Of a stretch of 64,000 nt of DNA, positions 34,624-44,489 are shown in pieces. Origin of the DNA: an uncultured Macellibacteroides sp. (GTDB lineage: Bacteria > Bacteroidota > Bacteroidia > Bacteroidales > Tannerellaceae); the NCBI RefSeq assembly GCF_963667135.1, contig NZ_OY762974.1, positions 682,001 through 746,000 of the forward strand, read 5' to 3'. The notes beneath the pieces were generated by a model. The model was not told the origin of the DNA, made no database searches, and saw only the letters and a program-made list of their open reading frames with translations. The number at the start of each line of letters is the position of its first letter. Within the stretch, counting starts at the first letter, position 1. The position numbers and the translations under genes were made by a program.

Positions 34624-35825
34624 ATCAAAATAAAAATATATTAAGTGGAATTGTTCCATTCATAGTTGCACCTTTTGCTTCAGCTCTGTATGCCATAACA
34701 AAAAGCGAGGATAAGTGGGCAAAAATTGTTATCGCACTATTTACCGCATTATACGGATTTTGTGCGATCCCGGATGTAACGATGGATTTCTATCGATATC
34801 TTCATTCTTTGGAATCATTTTCTTGGAACGACTTGGCAGAATACGATACTGACTATTACACATACTTTGTCACAGGTATAGTATCTCTAATCACGAAAAA
34901 CGGACATGTTCTAATGGCAATCTTTGGGGTGATATATGGAGGTTTATTTGCTTATTCTTTATCATTATTCAAAAAGACTTCAGAGATATCGTCGTTTATT
35001 TACGTATTATTTGTCTTCACCTTCGCCTCTATATATAGTCTTGTGCAATTTGGAGGCGTGAGATTCGGAACAGCATTTTACACTTTCTATATTTCAGTTT
35101 ATTATTATATAATAATGAACGACAGGAGATATCTACTCGGATTGCTTATAGTTCCTTTCATACATTTTTCTTATACAATATATATAGTTGCTTTTATTAT
35201 ATTCTATATATTCAGGAATAAGCCGTATATTATTATTAGTCTATTTATAGCTTCTTTCTTTTTTAGTGCAGCGGGATTATCGAATCTGCTGACTCAATAT
35301 TCCGTTTATTGGGGAGAGGGAATTGCAGAAAAAAGTCAAATATATACAGAAATCGATTTTGACGAATTTACGCATAATTATCAAGGCGCTTTTTGGACTA
35401 GAATTGGTGATATTCTATATTGGTGTGAGTTAATCGCACTTGTATTGATATTTTTCACAAGGAAACGATTCAGAGAATTTGAAAACGAATCAATGTTAAC
35501 AATTTACAAAATGATTCTTTTTTGCTTGGTGCTTTTTAGTGCCTACAACATCTTTGAAGCCATTCCTCATCTTGGTATCAGAACCAGAGGCATCGCAACA
35601 AGTTTTGTGATTTTACCAATATATCTTTTCTGTAAAGAATACTGGAATTCACATGATTTAAAGGTGCGACTGATTGCATACGTCACCCTATTTGGCGGAG
35701 CATTTCAAATCATCATGTGTTTTAGACAGTTGTCCAATCTTACTCCCATATCCTTAGTTTTCTGTCCACTACCTTTAGTTGAAATTACAGAAACCACCAT
35801 GAACGTTCTATTAGGCTTAAAATAA
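34620..35825 (+). CDS. EpsG/Wzy-like polysaccharide polymerase
   Basis: 401 residues with about ten membrane helices and large periplasmic loops. The motifs GGVRFGTAFYTFYISVYYYI and FIHFSYTIYIVAFIIFY, with His near the membrane, are typical of the EpsG family. It probably polymerises repeat units in the periplasm. Overlaps the GT gene by 4 bases and the next by 1. Strongly AT-rich. Confidence 0.78.
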   Translation: MNQNKNILSGIVPFIVAPFASALYAITKSEDKWAKIVIALFTALYGFCAIPDVTMDFYRYLHSLESFSWNDLAEYDTDYYTYFVTGIVSLITKNGHVLMAIFGVIYGGLFAYSLSLFKKTSEISSFIYVLFVFTFASIYSLVQFGGVRFGTAFYTFYISVYYYIIMNDRRYLLGLLIVPFIHFSYTIYIVAFIIFYIFRNKPYIIISLFIASFFFSAAGLSNLLTQYSVYWGEGIAEKSQIYTEIDFDEFTHNYQGAFWTRIGDILYWCELIALVLIFFTRKRFREFENESMLTIYKMILFCLVLFSAYNIFEAIPHLGIRTRGIATSFVILPIYLFCKEYWNSHDLKVRLIAYVTLFGGAFQIIMCFRQLSNLTPISLVFCPLPLVEITETTMNVLLGLK

Positions 35826-36943
35826 TGATACAAAAGATAAAGCATTCGTTAGGATGTAACCTCATTAATATAAAAGGTTGGCGTACAAATAGAAAGATTG
35901 TAGTTATTGAATCTGATGATTGGGGCACTCTAAGAACTCCCAATAAGGATGTCTATTCACACCTGACTTCTAAGTACGCAGATAGTATGTGGCCTGAAAC
36001 ATACGACAAGGTTGATAATCTGGCTAACAAGGAGGATCTTGAGGCACTTTTCGACACGTTGTCGAGTGTTGAGGATTCTAAAGGTCATCCGGCAGTCCTA
36101 ACAGCAAATACCATAGTAGGTAATCCCGATTTTGAGCGTATCAAGGAATCCGGTTTTAAGGAATACTATTGGGAACCTTTCACTGACACCCTAAAGCGCT
36201 ATCCTACCCATACTGGGACGTACGAATGTTGGAAGGATGGTATTGCAAAGGAAGTTTTCATTCCGCAGTACCATGGTCGAGAGCACCTAAATGTATGCTG
36301 TTGGCTAGATCTGCTGCAAAGGGATTATCCGGGTATGAGAGATGCATTTGGACTGGGAGCATGGCTTGGTAATCCTCAAGGAAGTAAGCGTCTGGACATA
36401 GCCTACAATTATGCAAATGCAGAAGAACTTACTTTTGTGAAGAAATCTATCACAGAGGGTTACGAGCAGTTCACAAAGATGTTCGGAACAAAGTCTATCA
36501 CCACAATCTGCCCGAGCTACACCTGGAATGGCGAGATAGAAAAGCACTTCCACGAGTTGGGTGTAATTGCTATGCAAGGTGGTTACTTACAATTTTATCC
36601 AGAGATCCAGCAGCAGCCAAGGCACGCAAAGCATTTTAATGGCGAGAGGAACCCTTACGGTCAGGTTTACTTTATGCGGAATGTACACTTTGAACCTACT
36701 CTTATAAAGGAAGTTGATCCGGTCGGGAGATTAATGTCTGACATAAACAGAGTGTTCCGTTGGCATAAGCCAGCTATTATTTCATCCCACCGACTGAATT
36801 ATATTGGAAATCTTATCCCTGAGAATAGAGAATATACGCTCAAGGTTTTGAAACAACTGTTACATAAGTTGGTTAAGAAACACCCTGATATAGAATTTAT
36901 GTCTTCCGATCAACTTGCTTTATTAATGAATAACAATGACTAA
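35825..36943 (+). CDS. Polysaccharide (de)acetylase-family protein, copy 1
   Basis: 372 residues, cytoplasmic. Begins with KIVVIESDDWG, where the Asp-Asp pair resembles the first metal site of NodB-type carbohydrate esterases. It also has PQYHGREHLNV (His pair) and KPAIISSHRLNYIG at the C-terminus, matching a family often called polysaccharide (de)acetylase in Bacteroidetes. It is clearly paralogous to the gene at 38080. It starts in a TAATG overlap. Likely removes or adds acyl groups on the growing repeat unit, but biochemical proof is lacking. Confidence 0.7.
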   Translation: MIQKIKHSLGCNLINIKGWRTNRKIVVIESDDWGTLRTPNKDVYSHLTSKYADSMWPETYDKVDNLANKEDLEALFDTLSSVEDSKGHPAVLTANTIVGNPDFERIKESGFKEYYWEPFTDTLKRYPTHTGTYECWKDGIAKEVFIPQYHGREHLNVCCWLDLLQRDYPGMRDAFGLGAWLGNPQGSKRLDIAYNYANAEELTFVKKSITEGYEQFTKMFGTKSITTICPSYTWNGEIEKHFHELGVIAMQGGYLQFYPEIQQQPRHAKHFNGERNPYGQVYFMRNVHFEPTLIKEVDPVGRLMSDINRVFRWHKPAIISSHRLNYIGNLIPENREYTLKVLKQLLHKLVKKHPDIEFMSSDQLALLMNNND

Positions 36944-38078
36944 GAAAAAGATATTGTTTCTTGCTCCTTCGCTTGCAATAGGTGGTGCGGAAAGAGTTAT
37001 GGTCAATCTATTGAAGAAACTGGATTTGGAGAAGTATGATGTTACCGTATGTTTGTTTGCAAATTACGGTAGTTATTACAACGAGTTGCCAAAACAAATA
37101 CATGTCACATATCTGTTCTCCAACGTATTCCTTTCTCGCACAATCACATGGATTGAGACAAAGCTCCATGTCCGTCATCTGATAAATCTTGTATGTAGAC
37201 TAAAAATCAAAGGACACTATGATGCAGGTATATGTTTCTCGGATGGTTTGCTGACTAATACGTTGGTTGCCACTCGAAGTAGCTATGACAAGCTGATTGC
37301 CTGGGTACATTCATGCTATCTTGCTCAATCAGATTTAAGAGCTTTCTATTCTAACAAGCAGAATGCTCAGAAACTCTTGGATACTCGATACAAGTATATT
37401 GACGAAGTGGTTTGTGTGAGTACACAATCACACAATGAATTTAATGAAATATTCAATTGTGAACAGAAATCAAGAGTAATTTATAATCTGTTTGATGCAA
37501 ATACTATAGAGCTGAAAGCGAAAGAGTTTTCACCAAAGTACAATCAGCCGCAAGAAAAGCTTCGTGTAGTGTCAATAGGTCGATTGGTCGGAGTAAAGAA
37601 GTTGTCCCGACTGCTGGAAGCAAAGAAACTATTGCAAGATGAAGGAGTTGATTTTGCACTTGATCTTGTTGGTGATGGTCCTGAAACGATGGTGTTAAAG
37701 GCGTTTGTTGATGAACATCACCTAATGGATGTTACATTCTGGGGCTTTCAAAATAACCCTTATCCTTATTTGGCTAAAGCTGATATTCTGGCATTAACAT
37801 CTGAGTCTGAAGCTTTCCCAACAGTGCTGATTGAAGCTATGCTTCTGAGCAAACCCATTGTCTCAACTAAGTGTAGCGGATGCATAGAAATAACGGATAA
37901 TGGAAAGTCCGGCCTTCTTTGTGAGCATGATCCAAAGGATATTGCGGAGAAGCTGAAGCAAATGCTATCATCGAAAGCGCTAAGGGAGAAAATGGCTTTA
38001 TTAGGCCATGAAAGAGTAAAGTTTTTCAGCGAGGAGAAAACATTAAAAGATTTTGATCAATTAATTAACATTAAATAA
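36936..38078 (+). CDS. Family 4 glycosyltransferase
   Basis: 380 residues, GT-B fold. N-terminal LFLAPSLAIGGAERVMVNLL, C-terminal VSIGRLVGVKKLSRLLEA, LVGDGPE, and ALTSESEAFPTVLIEAMLLSKPIVST with the nucleotide-sugar-binding ESE/E. Retaining enzyme using a nucleotide sugar. Overlaps the stop of copy 1 of the (de)acetylase gene by 8 bases. Confidence 0.92.
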   Translation: MTKKKILFLAPSLAIGGAERVMVNLLKKLDLEKYDVTVCLFANYGSYYNELPKQIHVTYLFSNVFLSRTITWIETKLHVRHLINLVCRLKIKGHYDAGICFSDGLLTNTLVATRSSYDKLIAWVHSCYLAQSDLRAFYSNKQNAQKLLDTRYKYIDEVVCVSTQSHNEFNEIFNCEQKSRVIYNLFDANTIELKAKEFSPKYNQPQEKLRVVSIGRLVGVKKLSRLLEAKKLLQDEGVDFALDLVGDGPETMVLKAFVDEHHLMDVTFWGFQNNPYPYLAKADILALTSESEAFPTVLIEAMLLSKPIVSTKCSGCIEITDNGKSGLLCEHDPKDIAEKLKQMLSSKALREKMALLGHERVKFFSEEKTLKDFDQLINIK

Positions 38079-38079
38079 T

Positions 38080-39213
38080 GTGGAATCAATAAAATCAAGG
38101 ATAATCCGTAATGCAGTTAACATTCCTGGGTGGTCAACACGAAGAAAGATTCTTGTTATTGAATCTGATGATTGGGGCAGCCAGCGTGTGAGGTCAAAAG
38201 AAGATACCAAGGCACTTGCTTCGGGAGGTTTTGATTTTTCCGAGACTTCGTTTTACCAATATGATGGTCTTGAGACAGACAACGATATTTTAGGCCTGCT
38301 CGAAGTCCTCTATAAGTATAGAGACAAGAATGGTTCGCATCCTGTTTTTACGCTGGCTTGTAATGTCGCTAACCCGGATTATGAGAAGATCAAAGCAACG
38401 GACTTCAAGGAGTATAATTATATACCAAGTAAAAAGGCTTGTAGCGAAGATCCTGCTCGCAAGAATGTGTTTGCCATACATGATGAAGGCATTCGCAAAG
38501 GGATGACATATCCAGTATTTCATGGGCGCGAACATCTGAATGTGCAGAGATGGCTTCGAATGCTACAAGCAAAAGACCCTTCAGTAACAATGCTCTTCGA
38601 ACATGGATCTTGCAATTATATCTATGGCATCAACAAGCAATTCTTAGGCGAGCTACCGGCTGCTTTTGATTTGGAATTTGCTTCTGATCTTGACTATCAA
38701 AGAAAGGTGATAGCTGATGGCTTGGAACTGTTCAAGCAAACTTGGGGATACGACTCCAGATACTTCATTATGCCTAATGGTCCCATCAATAATCAGTTGG
38801 AGCAAGATACTTATGCTAAAGGCGTACAGTTTCTGCTGGGAGACAGACGACAGAATGAACCATTGGGTGACGGACAGTATAAGAAGCATCTTAGATGGTT
38901 AGGCGACCGCAATCAGTACGGACAATACTACCTTACACGAAATGGGTTCTTGGAGCCAGGGGTTATGGAGGGCGACTTGTGCGTCAACTCGCTCGAGAAA
39001 GCTCTTTCGGCTGTTGAGAGAGCATTCCGTTGGTATAAACCTGCAATTATCTCATCTCACCGTATCAACTATATTGGCTTCTTGAATCCGGAAATTCGAG
39101 ATAAGGGTCTGAAGACACTTGACCTATTCCTTGCAGAAGTATTGAAGCGTTGGCCAGATGTGGAATTCATGAATTCAGTACAGCTTGGAGATTTAATGGC
39201 AAAGAACAAATAG
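38080..39213 (+). CDS. Polysaccharide (de)acetylase-family protein, copy 2 (GTG start)
   Basis: 377 residues starting at GTG 38080, directly after the previous stop; the nearby ATG at 38078 leads to a stop after four codons, so GTG is needed. Same signature as copy 1: ILVIESDDWGSQR, YPVFHGREHLNV, RNQYGQYYLTRN and FRWYKPAIISSHRINYIGF. Having two diverged copies around a GT4 gene suggests two different substrates or positions. Confidence 0.7.
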   Translation: MESIKSRIIRNAVNIPGWSTRRKILVIESDDWGSQRVRSKEDTKALASGGFDFSETSFYQYDGLETDNDILGLLEVLYKYRDKNGSHPVFTLACNVANPDYEKIKATDFKEYNYIPSKKACSEDPARKNVFAIHDEGIRKGMTYPVFHGREHLNVQRWLRMLQAKDPSVTMLFEHGSCNYIYGINKQFLGELPAAFDLEFASDLDYQRKVIADGLELFKQTWGYDSRYFIMPNGPINNQLEQDTYAKGVQFLLGDRRQNEPLGDGQYKKHLRWLGDRNQYGQYYLTRNGFLEPGVMEGDLCVNSLEKALSAVERAFRWYKPAIISSHRINYIGFLNPEIRDKGLKTLDLFLAEVLKRWPDVEFMNSVQLGDLMAKNK

Positions 39214-39215
39214 GC

Positions 39216-40082
39216 ATGAACAACCCCAAAGTATGCGTCATTATGCCTGTGTATAATGGAGAAAAAACAATAAGATTAGCATTAGATTCTCTGCTTGCGC
39301 AAACATATACCAATTGGGAATGTGTTATCACAAATGACGGTTCTACCGATGACACAGGTGAGATCCTAAGCCGTTTGACAGACCCTCGATTTAAAGTAAT
39401 CCAGCTTGAAAAAAACGTAGGTCGAGGTGCAGCACGTCAGGCATGCTTAGATCATGCAGAAGGTCAATACCTTTGCTATCTGGATGCGGACGATTTCTAC
39501 CACAAGGAAAAAATCCTTGAGCAGGTTAAGGTTATGGAGGCAGACAGTAGTATTGGTATGGTTGCCTGTGGTCTTCTTGCTTTTGATGACAACTATGAAC
39601 CCATCAATATTCGTGGGGTAGTCAATAAAGACATTTCAGGCTTTAGTGATGGCAATCCATTACCGGTAGTTCTGCCAACTGCTATGATTCGCTTGCCAAA
39701 AGCCCTCTCGGTGAAATACAATTCAAATCTTAATGCAGGAGAGGATTTAGACTATTTTTCACAATATCTGAATGGTGGCCGTTTTGTAAATATCGACAAA
39801 GTGCTTCTTTATTACTATACAGGAACCACCACAAAACAGAAAGTGCTCTCCTACACATGGAACGATATAAAAAGAGGGCTCTATCTGATTAAAAGAAAAC
39901 CGTTAAACGGCATTAAGGTGGCGATGATTAATGTTTTCAAGTATCTGGCATACGCTATTTTGATACCTATTTTCGGTTTAGATTACTTCATTCAGCGGAG
40001 AGGTCGCCAGTTTACAGAAGAACAGGCTGCCACATATCGCTTAACCCTAAAGAAACTGCAAGATGAAAAGACTACTTTATAA
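39216..40082 (+). CDS. Family 2 glycosyltransferase
   Basis: 288 residues from ATG 39216, 3 bases after the previous stop; a start at 39150 would lie inside the other gene. GT-A motifs: VCVIMPVYNGEKTIRLALDS, CVITNDGSTDDTGEIL, LCYLDADDFY and GEDLDYFSQYL (the ED catalytic motif). C-terminal amphipathic or membrane-associated helix (VFKYLAYAILIPIFGLDYF). Confidence 0.92.
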   Translation: MNNPKVCVIMPVYNGEKTIRLALDSLLAQTYTNWECVITNDGSTDDTGEILSRLTDPRFKVIQLEKNVGRGAARQACLDHAEGQYLCYLDADDFYHKEKILEQVKVMEADSSIGMVACGLLAFDDNYEPINIRGVVNKDISGFSDGNPLPVVLPTAMIRLPKALSVKYNSNLNAGEDLDYFSQYLNGGRFVNIDKVLLYYYTGTTTKQKVLSYTWNDIKRGLYLIKRKPLNGIKVAMINVFKYLAYAILIPIFGLDYFIQRRGRQFTEEQAATYRLTLKKLQDEKTTL

Positions 40083-40629
40083 TATCATATCGGTTATTTA
40101 TACCTTTCCTAAGTTATGCTTGATAAAGTTGTTTCATTGGAACCAATTGAGCTTTCATCTTATTGAGCGCTTTTCTCCAAATGTAGACATCTTCTATATT
40201 GGCAGAGGTAAAATGGGATTTGGGAAAAAAGTACGTGCTCATTCGGGATGCAAGTTCAGAGTGATTAAAAATGGTGTAATAACCATTGATGATTCAGCCA
40301 CATTCAACTATGGATGTATGCTTACCGCTCGAGATGAGATACATATAGGAGCTGGTGTGGAATTCGGCCCTAATGTCCTAATCTACGATCACGATCATGA
40401 TTTTCGTGCTGATGGAGGACTGAAAGCCAATAAATTCAAAATCGGCAAAATACAAATTGGGGAGAACTCCTGGATAGGTGCCAATACCGTCATCCTTAAG
40501 AACACTATCATTGGAAAGAACTGTGTTATTGGCGCCGGATGTGTACTTACCAACTGTAACATTCCAGACAACTCGATCGTAGTACAGAGAAGAGAAACTG
40601 AAATAAAACCATATCAATTGAACAAATGA
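40063..40629 (+). CDS. Left-handed beta-helix acyltransferase (WcaF/CapG-like)
   Basis: 188 residues. Hexapeptide-repeat pattern from about residue 60 (CKFRVIKNGVITIDDSATFN, IHIGAGVEFGPNVLIYDHDHDF with catalytic His, IGENSWIGANTVILKNTIIGK). Probably O-acetylates a sugar with acetyl-CoA. Overlaps the preceding glycosyltransferase by 20 bases and the next by 4. Confidence 0.88.
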   Translation: MKRLLYNIISVIYTFPKLCLIKLFHWNQLSFHLIERFSPNVDIFYIGRGKMGFGKKVRAHSGCKFRVIKNGVITIDDSATFNYGCMLTARDEIHIGAGVEFGPNVLIYDHDHDFRADGGLKANKFKIGKIQIGENSWIGANTVILKNTIIGKNCVIGAGCVLTNCNIPDNSIVVQRRETEIKPYQLNK

Positions 40630-41750
40630 AAAAGATATTGTTTTTTGCAACAATCCATAAGCATTTCCTTGCATTCCATATTCCTTATATTAAGTGGTTT
40701 AAGGATCATGGTTATGAAGTTCATGTAGCAGCAAACGGTATGGAAGGAGTTCCCGTGCCGTATGCGGATAATCAGTTTGAAATTTGTGTTGAGCGCAATC
40801 CTTTCAAGTTAGCCAACATTACTGCATGTAAACAACTTAAGAAACTCATTGAGGATGAGCACTACGAGATGGTTACATGTCATACTGCCATGGGTGGCGT
40901 AATAGCCCGACTGGCCGGTAAGGACGCACGTAAAAAGTGGGGATTGAAGATGCTCTATACTGCTCACGGATTCCATTTCTTCAAGGGCGCACCAAAGAAG
41001 TATTGGATGATGTATTATCCGATGGAGAAGTTCCTTTCTCGTTATACTGATGCTATCATTACCATCAATCAGGGAGATTATGATATGGTTAATACCCATG
41101 GTTTCAAAAACAAATATACGTTTAAGATTCCTGGAATTGGCATCAATACTGAACGCCTGATTCTTGCGGATGAGGATATGAAGCAAAACTTGCGTAAGGA
41201 GTATGGATATAAGCAGGATGAGTTTCTTATGATATATATTGCCGAATATATTCCGAGAAAGAATCATAAATTCCTCATTGATACCCTTCCTGACCTGATC
41301 AAAATAGCTCCTAAGACAAAATACCTGTTTGCTGGTAAAGGGCGAGACATGGAGTTAACCAAGCAATATGCTATTGATAAAGGTGTTGCAGGCCATATCG
41401 ATTTTCTTGGTTTTCGTAAGGATATCGGACAGTTAATTGCGTTAAGTGACATTGGTGTTTCGGCAAGTAAGCAGGAAGGTCTTGGCCTTAATCTAGCAGA
41501 AGAGATGTTTGCAGGTAAGCCGGTAGTTGCAAGCATGGATAGAGGTCATAAGGAGATGATTATCCATAGCGACAATGGATTCCTATTTGAACAAGGCAAT
41601 AAGGATCAATACTTGGCTTCCGTGGCTTCACTTTATGGTAATAAGGAAAACATCCAGAAGATGGGCGCAAGGGCATACGAGACGATCCAAAAGTTCAAGC
41701 TCGACTCTTCGTTAAAATCTATGGAAGAAATCTATAAACAGTTTCTATAA
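40626..41750 (+). CDS. Family 4 glycosyltransferase
   Basis: 374 residues. GT-B fold with FFATIHKHFLAFHIPYIKW, YTAHGFHFFKG, the C-terminal YIAEYIPRKNHKFLIDTL and EGLGLNLAEEMFAGKPVVAS. The family includes enzymes acting after the initiating sugar-phosphate in Bacteroidetes and Firmicutes (CapM/EpsD-like). Two bases separate it from the PglD-like gene. Specific sugar not deducible. Confidence 0.92.
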   Translation: MKKILFFATIHKHFLAFHIPYIKWFKDHGYEVHVAANGMEGVPVPYADNQFEICVERNPFKLANITACKQLKKLIEDEHYEMVTCHTAMGGVIARLAGKDARKKWGLKMLYTAHGFHFFKGAPKKYWMMYYPMEKFLSRYTDAIITINQGDYDMVNTHGFKNKYTFKIPGIGINTERLILADEDMKQNLRKEYGYKQDEFLMIYIAEYIPRKNHKFLIDTLPDLIKIAPKTKYLFAGKGRDMELTKQYAIDKGVAGHIDFLGFRKDIGQLIALSDIGVSASKQEGLGLNLAEEMFAGKPVVASMDRGHKEMIIHSDNGFLFEQGNKDQYLASVASLYGNKENIQKMGARAYETIQKFKLDSSLKSMEEIYKQFL

Positions 41751-41752
41751 AA

Positions 41753-42400
41753 ATGAAGGATATAATAATATATGGTGCAGGCGGTTTCGGTAAGGAAATA
41801 GCTTGTCTTTTGCGTCATATCAATGAGGCCAAACCTACATGGAATCTTATAGGCTACCTCGACGATAATCAAGCCTGTTGGGGGCAGCAGGTATCGCATT
41901 TCGGCACATGTCTGGGAGGTATAGACTTTCTTAATAATTATCCAAGCGAAATTGCAGTAATCTTGGGTATGGGAAGTTCCAATGCTGTTAGAGCTGTACG
42001 CGAAAAGATAACCAACCCGCACGTCAGTTTCCCTAACATTATACACCCTACCTTTAGAATCAATGACCCAGAAACTTTTAAGATTGGAGAGGGCAACATT
42101 ATTCAGAGTCTCTGTATAGTAACTTGCGATGTTACTATGGGTAATTTCAACGTCCTGAATGGAGCTATTACCTTAGGTCATGATGTTGTGATAGGTGACT
42201 ATAATACAATCATGCCTGGTGTTCGCATCTCTGGCGAGACAAAAGTTGGCGAACACAATTTCTTTGGCGTGGGATCAATTGTATTGCAGCAATTGAAAAT
42301 TGGCAACAGGGTTCGTCTGTCTGCAGGTAGTGTATTGATGACAAAGCCTAAGGATGGTATGCTATACATGGGAAATCCTGCAAAAAAAACTGAACTATAA
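41753..42400 (+). CDS. PglD/NeuD-type sugar N- or O-acyltransferase
   Basis: 215 residues. N-terminal Rossmann-like region IIIYGAGGFGKEIACLL, LIGYLDD, then left-handed beta-helix with LGHDVVIGDYNTIMPGVRISG (catalytic His) and C-terminal YMGNPAKKTEL. The PglD family acylates the 4-amino group of UDP-4-amino sugars with acetyl-CoA. Here it sits directly before an ACP gene and condensing enzymes, so the acyl donor may be an acyl-ACP rather than acetyl-CoA. That is inference from context. Confidence 0.85.
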   Translation: MKDIIIYGAGGFGKEIACLLRHINEAKPTWNLIGYLDDNQACWGQQVSHFGTCLGGIDFLNNYPSEIAVILGMGSSNAVRAVREKITNPHVSFPNIIHPTFRINDPETFKIGEGNIIQSLCIVTCDVTMGNFNVLNGAITLGHDVVIGDYNTIMPGVRISGETKVGEHNFFGVGSIVLQQLKIGNRVRLSAGSVLMTKPKDGMLYMGNPAKKTEL

Positions 42401-42438
42401 GTAAATAATAAATATTAATCATTTAAAATTGTACAATT

Positions 42439-42672
42439 ATGAAATCATTAGATGAATTTGTAGAGCTCTTTGCAGAGCAGTTTGACGACACAGATGCAAG
42501 CGTATTCACAGCAAGTACTGTATTCCATGACATAGAGGAGTGGTCTTCTCTGATCGGTCTGTCTGTCATTGCAATGGTTGACGAAGAGTTCGACGTAACT
42601 CTCAAGGGTGACGATGTTCGCACTTCTGTAACCGTTGAGGATATGTACAACAAAGTAGTAGCAAAGCTGTAA
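42439..42672 (+). CDS. Acyl carrier protein (cassette 1)
   Basis: 77 residues, strongly acidic helical bundle: LDEFVELFAEQFDDTDASVF, EEWSSLIGLSVIAMVDEEFD. The phosphopantetheine Ser is in the Ser-Ser-Leu of EWSSLIGL; standard fatty-acid ACPs have Asp-Ser-Leu, so the usual Asp is replaced. Clearly not the housekeeping acpP. It starts the run KAS III - SDR - SDR - KAS III - FabD and presumably carries their intermediates. Confidence 0.9.
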   Translation: MKSLDEFVELFAEQFDDTDASVFTASTVFHDIEEWSSLIGLSVIAMVDEEFDVTLKGDDVRTSVTVEDMYNKVVAKL

Positions 42673-42676
42673 TAGC

Positions 42677-43735
42677 ATGGCATACTTAGAGATTAAGAAT
42701 GTTAGGATCGCCGGCATTAGTGCCGGTGCTCCTAAACAAACCATTTGCAATCTGAATCTGCAGAACCTCTCTAAAGATTACGATGCTGCAGCTTTTGTTG
42801 AAACCACAGGTGTCTATGAGCGTCATGTTGACGATTTGACAGTCTCAGACCTCTGCATTCCTGCTGCCGAAAAACTGATTGCTGATCTTGGTTGGAGTAA
42901 AGATGAAATTGATGCTGTAGTGTTCGTTTCTCAGCATGCCGATTACATCCTGCCCGCTACATCGTGTATCATTCAGAATAAATTAGGGTTATCAAAAGAG
43001 TGCTTTGCAGAAGATATTGCTTTGGGTTGTTCAGGATGGGTTTATGGTTTGAGTAACGTTTGTTCATTGGTCTCTACCGGCAACATTAAGAAGGCTCTTC
43101 TCATGAATGGTGACGCCAAGAAGCGCATCAAGTGCGAAGATGCTTTGTTTGGATTTGCAGGTACGGTAACTGCTCTTGAATATAAAGAAGGTGCCGAAAG
43201 CTTCAAGTTCCATCTTGGTACTGATGGCAGTGGTTATGACGCTATCATTATTCCTGATGGTGGTGCCCGCAATCAGGTTAGCGCAAAGTCCTTCGATCTG
43301 GAAGAAATAGATGGACGTAAATATACACGCCTTGAGTCTCGTATGAAGGGTATGGATGTATTCTCGTTCGGTATTTCAACAGCTCCAAAGTCAGTAAAGA
43401 AGTTGGCCGAACATTTCCAGTTTGACTATCAGGAGTGCGACTATCTCTTGCTGCATCAGGCTAACATGAAGATGAACAACATGATTGCTAAGAAACTGAA
43501 GTTCGCACCGGAGAAGGTACCTTCAAGTATGTATAACTTTGGCAACACATCATCTGCTTCTATTCCTTTGACTATTGTGACTCAACTCAAAGAGAGGGCA
43601 GCTGTCGAGACCAAGTATGTCTGCTGTGGTTTCGGAGTAGGACTTTCATGGGGTACCGTTACATTCAAGACAGAGTGCATAGTTTTGTCAGACCTTGTGT
43701 TGGTTGAAAAAGACGAGGAGGCTCAGTGGGTATGA
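42677..43735 (+). CDS. 3-oxoacyl-ACP synthase III family (KAS III), cassette 1 copy 1
   Basis: 352 residues, thiolase fold. Active-site Cys in ALGCSGWVYGL, His in LLHQANMKM, Asn in NFGNTSSASIPL, and GFGVGLSWG near the end. KAS III enzymes condense a short acyl-CoA starter with malonyl-ACP. It lies 4 bases after the ACP gene and its stop overlaps the next ketoreductase (ATGA). Being one of two in the module suggests two rounds of extension or different starters. Confidence 0.9.
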   Translation: MAYLEIKNVRIAGISAGAPKQTICNLNLQNLSKDYDAAAFVETTGVYERHVDDLTVSDLCIPAAEKLIADLGWSKDEIDAVVFVSQHADYILPATSCIIQNKLGLSKECFAEDIALGCSGWVYGLSNVCSLVSTGNIKKALLMNGDAKKRIKCEDALFGFAGTVTALEYKEGAESFKFHLGTDGSGYDAIIIPDGGARNQVSAKSFDLEEIDGRKYTRLESRMKGMDVFSFGISTAPKSVKKLAEHFQFDYQECDYLLLHQANMKMNNMIAKKLKFAPEKVPSSMYNFGNTSSASIPLTIVTQLKERAAVETKYVCCGFGVGLSWGTVTFKTECIVLSDLVLVEKDEEAQWV

Positions 43736-44478
43736 TAAGCAATCCTTTCAGCCTTGAAGGCAAAACAATATTGGTGACTGGAGCCTCTTCCGGAATAGGT
43801 CGGGAGACTGCCGTTCAATGTTCCAAGTTGGGAGCTACAGTCGTAATCACTGGACGTGACGTCGAGCGTCTTCAGCAGACCTACGACATGCTCGAAGGTG
43901 AAGGTCATATTCAGATTATTGCAGACATCAGACAGGATGAAGGTATAGACCATATGGTCGCAGAATGTCCTGTATTGGATGGACTTGTTAATAATGCTGG
44001 CAGCAGTAAGGGTGCTCCTGTGAACTTTATTAAGAGAGGTGATATTGAGGCTGTATATAATACCAATCTGTATGGCGTTATGCTGCTAACCAAGTCTCTA
44101 CTCAAGAAAAAGAAACTGGCACGCAACTCTTCAATAGTATTCACATCTTCTATTTCAGCCAGAATGACAGCTGCTGGCATTGCCATTTATGCTTCGTCCA
44201 AAGCTGCTCTTTCTGCATATATGCGAAACTGTGCTATCGAATTGGGGCCTAAGGGTTTCAGAGCAAATGCCGTTCTTCCCGGTATGGTTGAGACAAAACT
44301 GATCAACAGTGGCAAATATACCGAGGAGGACAAGCAGGCCGATCTGAATCTCTACCCTCTTGGTCGATATGGCAAACCTGAAGATGTAGCGTATTTAGTA
44401 ATCTATCTGCTGAGTGATGCAAGTGCCTGGATGACGGGCTCAGAACTTGTTATCGATGGTGGCAGATGCTTAAAATAA
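43732..44478 (+). CDS. Short-chain dehydrogenase (FabG-like ketoreductase), copy 1
   Basis: 248 residues from ATG 43732, which overlaps the KAS III stop. NADP site VTGASSGIGRETA, GLVNNAGSS, catalytic Ser of SSIVFTSSISARM, Tyr-x-x-x-Lys in AIYASSKAALSAYMR, and C-terminal WMTGSELVIDGG. Reduces 3-oxoacyl-ACP to 3-hydroxyacyl-ACP. Confidence 0.9.
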   Translation: MISNPFSLEGKTILVTGASSGIGRETAVQCSKLGATVVITGRDVERLQQTYDMLEGEGHIQIIADIRQDEGIDHMVAECPVLDGLVNNAGSSKGAPVNFIKRGDIEAVYNTNLYGVMLLTKSLLKKKKLARNSSIVFTSSISARMTAAGIAIYASSKAALSAYMRNCAIELGPKGFRANAVLPGMVETKLINSGKYTEEDKQADLNLYPLGRYGKPEDVAYLVIYLLSDASAWMTGSELVIDGGRCLK

Positions 44479-44489
44479 AGAGTACAACA

